From positions 1 to 64,000 of the forward strand of contig NZ_CP083554.1 of NCBI RefSeq assembly GCF_025144465.1: a stretch of DNA of 64,000 nucleotides, given 5' to 3'. Origin of the DNA: Leisingera sp. S132 (lineage in GTDB: Bacteria > Pseudomonadota > Alphaproteobacteria > Rhodobacterales > Rhodobacteraceae). Positions 61,895 through 64,000 of the stretch are shown one piece after another (position 1 is the first letter of the stretch; the number at the start of each line of letters is the position of its first letter). Below the pieces are notes generated by a model, which did not search any database, was not told where the DNA came from, and saw nothing but the letters and a program-made list of their open reading frames with translations. The position numbers were made by a program, and so were the translations under genes.

Positions 61895-62737
61895 CTATAG
61901 CAGCCCGCCGGCGATCCATTCATCCAGCTGGCGGCGGCTGATTTCGAAATGCATGCTGTCCTCGCGCCGGAAACCGGCCCCCCAGACCCAGCCCTGATCG
62001 TAAAAGAAGTCCGCCATGATGGTGAGCCCCAGCTGGGTCTTGCCATCGGTGAAGTTGTCAAGCTTGCCGTCAATATTCAGATCCACCGCAAGGCCATAGC
62101 TGTGGGTGGACAGCGAATTGGTCGTGCCGCGGATCCGCCGCACGCACAGCGCTCCGGCGGTGTTGATGCGGGCATAGAGATCGGGATCCGCCTGACGGAT
62201 GTTTTCAAACACCACCTTCAGGCTTTCGATAGCCGGGCGCAGCATGCTGACCCGGATCGGCCCGACCTGTTCGGTCACCAGCTTCTCCTTGAGAGCCGGG
62301 TTGGTCATCGGCTGGCAGGTGTCGTTCAGATCTTCCCGCGGACGGCCCAGCCTCTCGGTCAGGTATGAGCCGCCGGTGACCCGCAGGCCGCGGTTCACGT
62401 TCAGCCGGTCGGCGATCAGCACCACCTGGGCATAGTCCAGATCAGCTCCGCCGGTCTGGTTCCAGATTGCGGCCTCTCCGGCCGCGTCATCAGTGAAAGG
62501 GCTGCCGGCGCCTGCCCCTCCTGCCGGCAGGCTGGCGACTTCATTCTGCAGATCTGACATCCGGGCCTGGAGATCTTCGACCTGCTGGCGCAGCATCTCG
62601 ATCTCGATCCGCGCGGTGGAATCAACGCCTCCGGCGCTTTGATAATCCTCTTCGCTCAGCAGCCAGCTAAGCCCGAACCAGACCGCCGGCGCCAGCACCA
62701 GGCCGGTCGCGATTATCACTGCTGGTAAAACCCGCAT
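61895..62737 (-). CDS. Membrane-anchored M15 family peptidase (VanY/endolysin-like)
   Basis: This 280-residue protein has one N-terminal membrane segment (VLPAVIIATGLVLAPAVWFGLSWLL). A coiled-coil stretch follows (IEIEMLRQQVEDLQARMSDLQNEVASL), then a C-terminal M15 metallopeptidase domain: LSTHSYGLAVDLNI holds His and Asp zinc ligands and DSMHFEIS the third. Such enzymes cut peptidoglycan cross-bridges or stem peptides. AGGAGG lies 5 bases before the ATG at 62737; the longer in-frame ORF to 62890 lacks this. It is convergent with the caspase-like gene and divergent from the OmpA gene. Confidence 0.82.
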   Translation of the reverse strand: MRVLPAVIIATGLVLAPAVWFGLSWLLSEEDYQSAGGVDSTARIEIEMLRQQVEDLQARMSDLQNEVASLPAGGAGAGSPFTDDAAGEAAIWNQTGGADLDYAQVVLIADRLNVNRGLRVTGGSYLTERLGRPREDLNDTCQPMTNPALKEKLVTEQVGPIRVSMLRPAIESLKVVFENIRQADPDLYARINTAGALCVRRIRGTTNSLSTHSYGLAVDLNIDGKLDNFTDGKTQLGLTIMADFFYDQGWVWGAGFRREDSMHFEISRRQLDEWIAGGLL

Positions 62738-62919
62738 TTTTCCTCCTGGTCCGTTTGCGCCCATTTCAATCACTAGCCGCCGGGCAGTAAACCCCCTGTT
62801 TACAACTTGCCGGAAACACCGTGTTTTTTTCCCGTGCGCAGCCCTGCCCGCCATTGGCAGCCTGATAGTGCTGGTATAGACTGCCTGCAATGTTCAAACG
62901 GTAGGGGAGGGCGCAGAGC

Positions 62920-63495
62920 ATGATCCGCCTGAAAGGTATTTTCACAAGTATTCTCGGCGCCGGCCTGATTTTGGCACCGATGGCGCAGGCGCAGTCGAAC
63001 GGCGGCGAACTGTCGGTCGAGGAGATCACCGAAGCCTTCAAGAAACAGAAGACCCGCGGTCTGGTGATCGTGCCCAGCAGCACGGACGCAAGCCAGGACA
63101 GCACTCAGGAAGCCACAACCGTGGCCGCCGCGGCGGAGGAATATTCCCCCGTGGACCAGCAGGCGCAGATCAACATTCAGATCTCCTTTGATTTCGACAG
63201 CGCGGCCCTGCGCGCCGATCAGGAACCGAAGCTGGCCAACATGTGCGCGTCGATGAAAGCTTTGGATGGCACTGTCTTCCAGATCATCGGCCACACCGAC
63301 AGCTCCGGCTCGGCAGCCTATAACGAGCGGCTGTCGCTCTTGCGCGCACAGGAAGTGCGCCGTCACCTGATCAGTTCCTGCGGCGTGCGCGAGGATATGC
63401 TGAAAGCGATCGGGATGGGTGAAACTGCACCGTACAATCAGGACAACACGCGCGCCGATGAAAACCGCCGCGTAGAATTTCAGGCTCTGGGCTGA
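62920..63495 (+). CDS. OmpA-domain outer membrane/periplasmic protein
   Basis: This 191-residue protein has a signal peptide (IFTSILGAGLILAPMAQAQ) and a low-complexity linker. A C-terminal OmpA-like peptidoglycan-binding domain follows: INIQISFDFDSAALRADQEPKL, IIGHTDSSGSAAYNERLSLLRAQEVRRHL and the final ADENRRVEF. There is no beta-barrel, so it is periplasmic and anchors to the cell wall. The kinase gene follows after 45 bases in the same direction. Confidence 0.9.
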   Translation: MIRLKGIFTSILGAGLILAPMAQAQSNGGELSVEEITEAFKKQKTRGLVIVPSSTDASQDSTQEATTVAAAAEEYSPVDQQAQINIQISFDFDSAALRADQEPKLANMCASMKALDGTVFQIIGHTDSSGSAAYNERLSLLRAQEVRRHLISSCGVREDMLKAIGMGETAPYNQDNTRADENRRVEFQALG

Positions 63496-63540
63496 CAACA
63501 GCCCGGACCCGCGCCGGATAAGAGGCCAGGGAGACTTCCA

Positions 63541-64000
63541 TGCTTGAATCGCGCCCTGGCGACTTGTTCCAGCCGGGTGATCTGCTCAACAACACCTACA
63601 GGATCGAATGCCTGCTGGGCCGCGGCGGCACGTCCGACGTGTACAAGGCGCGTTCGGAAATTTCTGGCAACCTGGTTGCCCTGAAGGTGCTGAAGCAGGA
63701 ACTCGCCGCCAATGAGGATTTTACCGTCCTGATGGCGCGCGAGGAGAACATCCGTGAAATCCGCCATGCGGCGGTGGTGCGGTATTCTGAAAACCACCGC
63801 ACGCCGGACGGCCACATCTACCTGCTGATGGATTATGTTGACGGCCCTGGCCTCGACAAGCGCCTGAAGCAGGGGCCGATGGCCGCCGAAGACCTGATGG
63901 TGATCTGCCGCCGGGTGGCCCAGGGCCTGCAGGCGGCCCACGCCCGCAATATCGTCCACCGCGACCTCAGCCCGGACAACATCATCCTGCGCGGCGGCGA
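63541..64000 (+). CDS. Serine/threonine protein kinase, N-terminal part (cut by window end)
   Basis: The reading frame opens with ATG at 63541 after AGGGAGA and runs to the window end without a stop (153 codons seen). It encodes a Hanks-type kinase: glycine loop LLGRGGTSDVYKA, the ATP-binding lysine in LVALKVLKQ and the catalytic loop IVHRDLSPDNIIL. The activation segment and any extracytoplasmic sensor lie beyond the window. It follows the OmpA-domain gene by 45 bases, suggesting one operon. Similar kinase/OmpA pairs occur near type VI secretion clusters, but nothing specific to that system is in view. Confidence 0.88.

Noticed and set aside
60288-64000. Type VI secretion cluster
   Set aside because: Kinase and OmpA-domain genes can flank such clusters, but no core secretion component is in the window.
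1-64000. tRNA, rRNA, CRISPR array, insertion sequence, integrase or riboswitch
   Set aside because: Gaps between genes were read for these and none was recognised; most gaps are short and explained by promoters or hairpins.

Overview
The window is high-GC, densely packed bacterial chromosome. Several gene sets point to an alphaproteobacterium of the Rhodobacteraceae, most likely the Roseobacter group (Leisingera/Phaeobacter/Ruegeria-like): a complete bhcABCD-bhcR beta-hydroxyaspartate cycle cluster, a membrane-bound cytochrome c-type urate oxidase (PuuD), and a chemotaxis operon that includes a CheT-like protein. The genus is inferred from gene content only. I saw no rRNA, tRNA, CRISPR array, insertion sequence or prophage.

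Region 1 (1-14.8 kb) is mixed. It holds a UDP-sugar dehydrogenase, a GFA-domain protein, a DUF3291 protein, an RpiR regulator and a parDE toxin-antitoxin pair. Next comes an unusual 1344-residue membrane protein that joins two rhodanese domains, a YidC/Oxa1-like segment and a PEP synthase-like phosphotransferase. It is divergent from a PhnD-like binding protein paired with a hybrid histidine kinase. The region ends with the zinc uptake locus znuB-znuC-zur / znuA.

Region 2 (14.8-23.4 kb) has an imino-acid/amine oxidase plus alpha-aminoadipate semialdehyde dehydrogenase pair (lysine/pipecolate catabolism), two adjacent LysR regulators, a class I aminotransferase, and a single-chain adenylation-carrier-membrane acyltransferase protein.

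Region 3 (23.5-50.7 kb) reads as one metabolic island. Guanine deaminase, a purine permease, XdhABC, PuuD, UraH, a PuuE-UraD fusion, AllE and AllA cover guanine to glyoxylate plus urea, except for the allantoate-hydrolysing step, which is not in the window. A UreI/AmiS-type channel could carry urea. The bhcABCD cycle lies between allA and allE and could convert the glyoxylate to oxaloacetate/aspartate. A molybdate ABC transporter (modABC), useful for the molybdenum cofactor of xanthine dehydrogenase, lies at the far end. Several divergent promoters here contain clean inverted repeats next to LysR or IclR regulator genes.

Region 4 (50.8-60.2 kb) is a chemotaxis locus: cheD, cheB and a chemoreceptor on the minus strand, divergent from STAS-cheY-cheA-cheW-cheR-cheY-cheT on the plus strand. 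Notable details are a CheB with a degenerate receiver domain, a chemoreceptor ending in a W-x-x-F tail, and a small CheT-like protein with a CheZ-style D-x-x-x-Q motif.

Region 5 (60.2-64 kb) is an envelope/signalling group: an exported caspase-like peptidase with Sel1 repeats and a peptidoglycan-binding tail, a membrane-anchored M15 peptidase, an OmpA-domain protein and the start of a Ser/Thr protein kinase cut by the window end.
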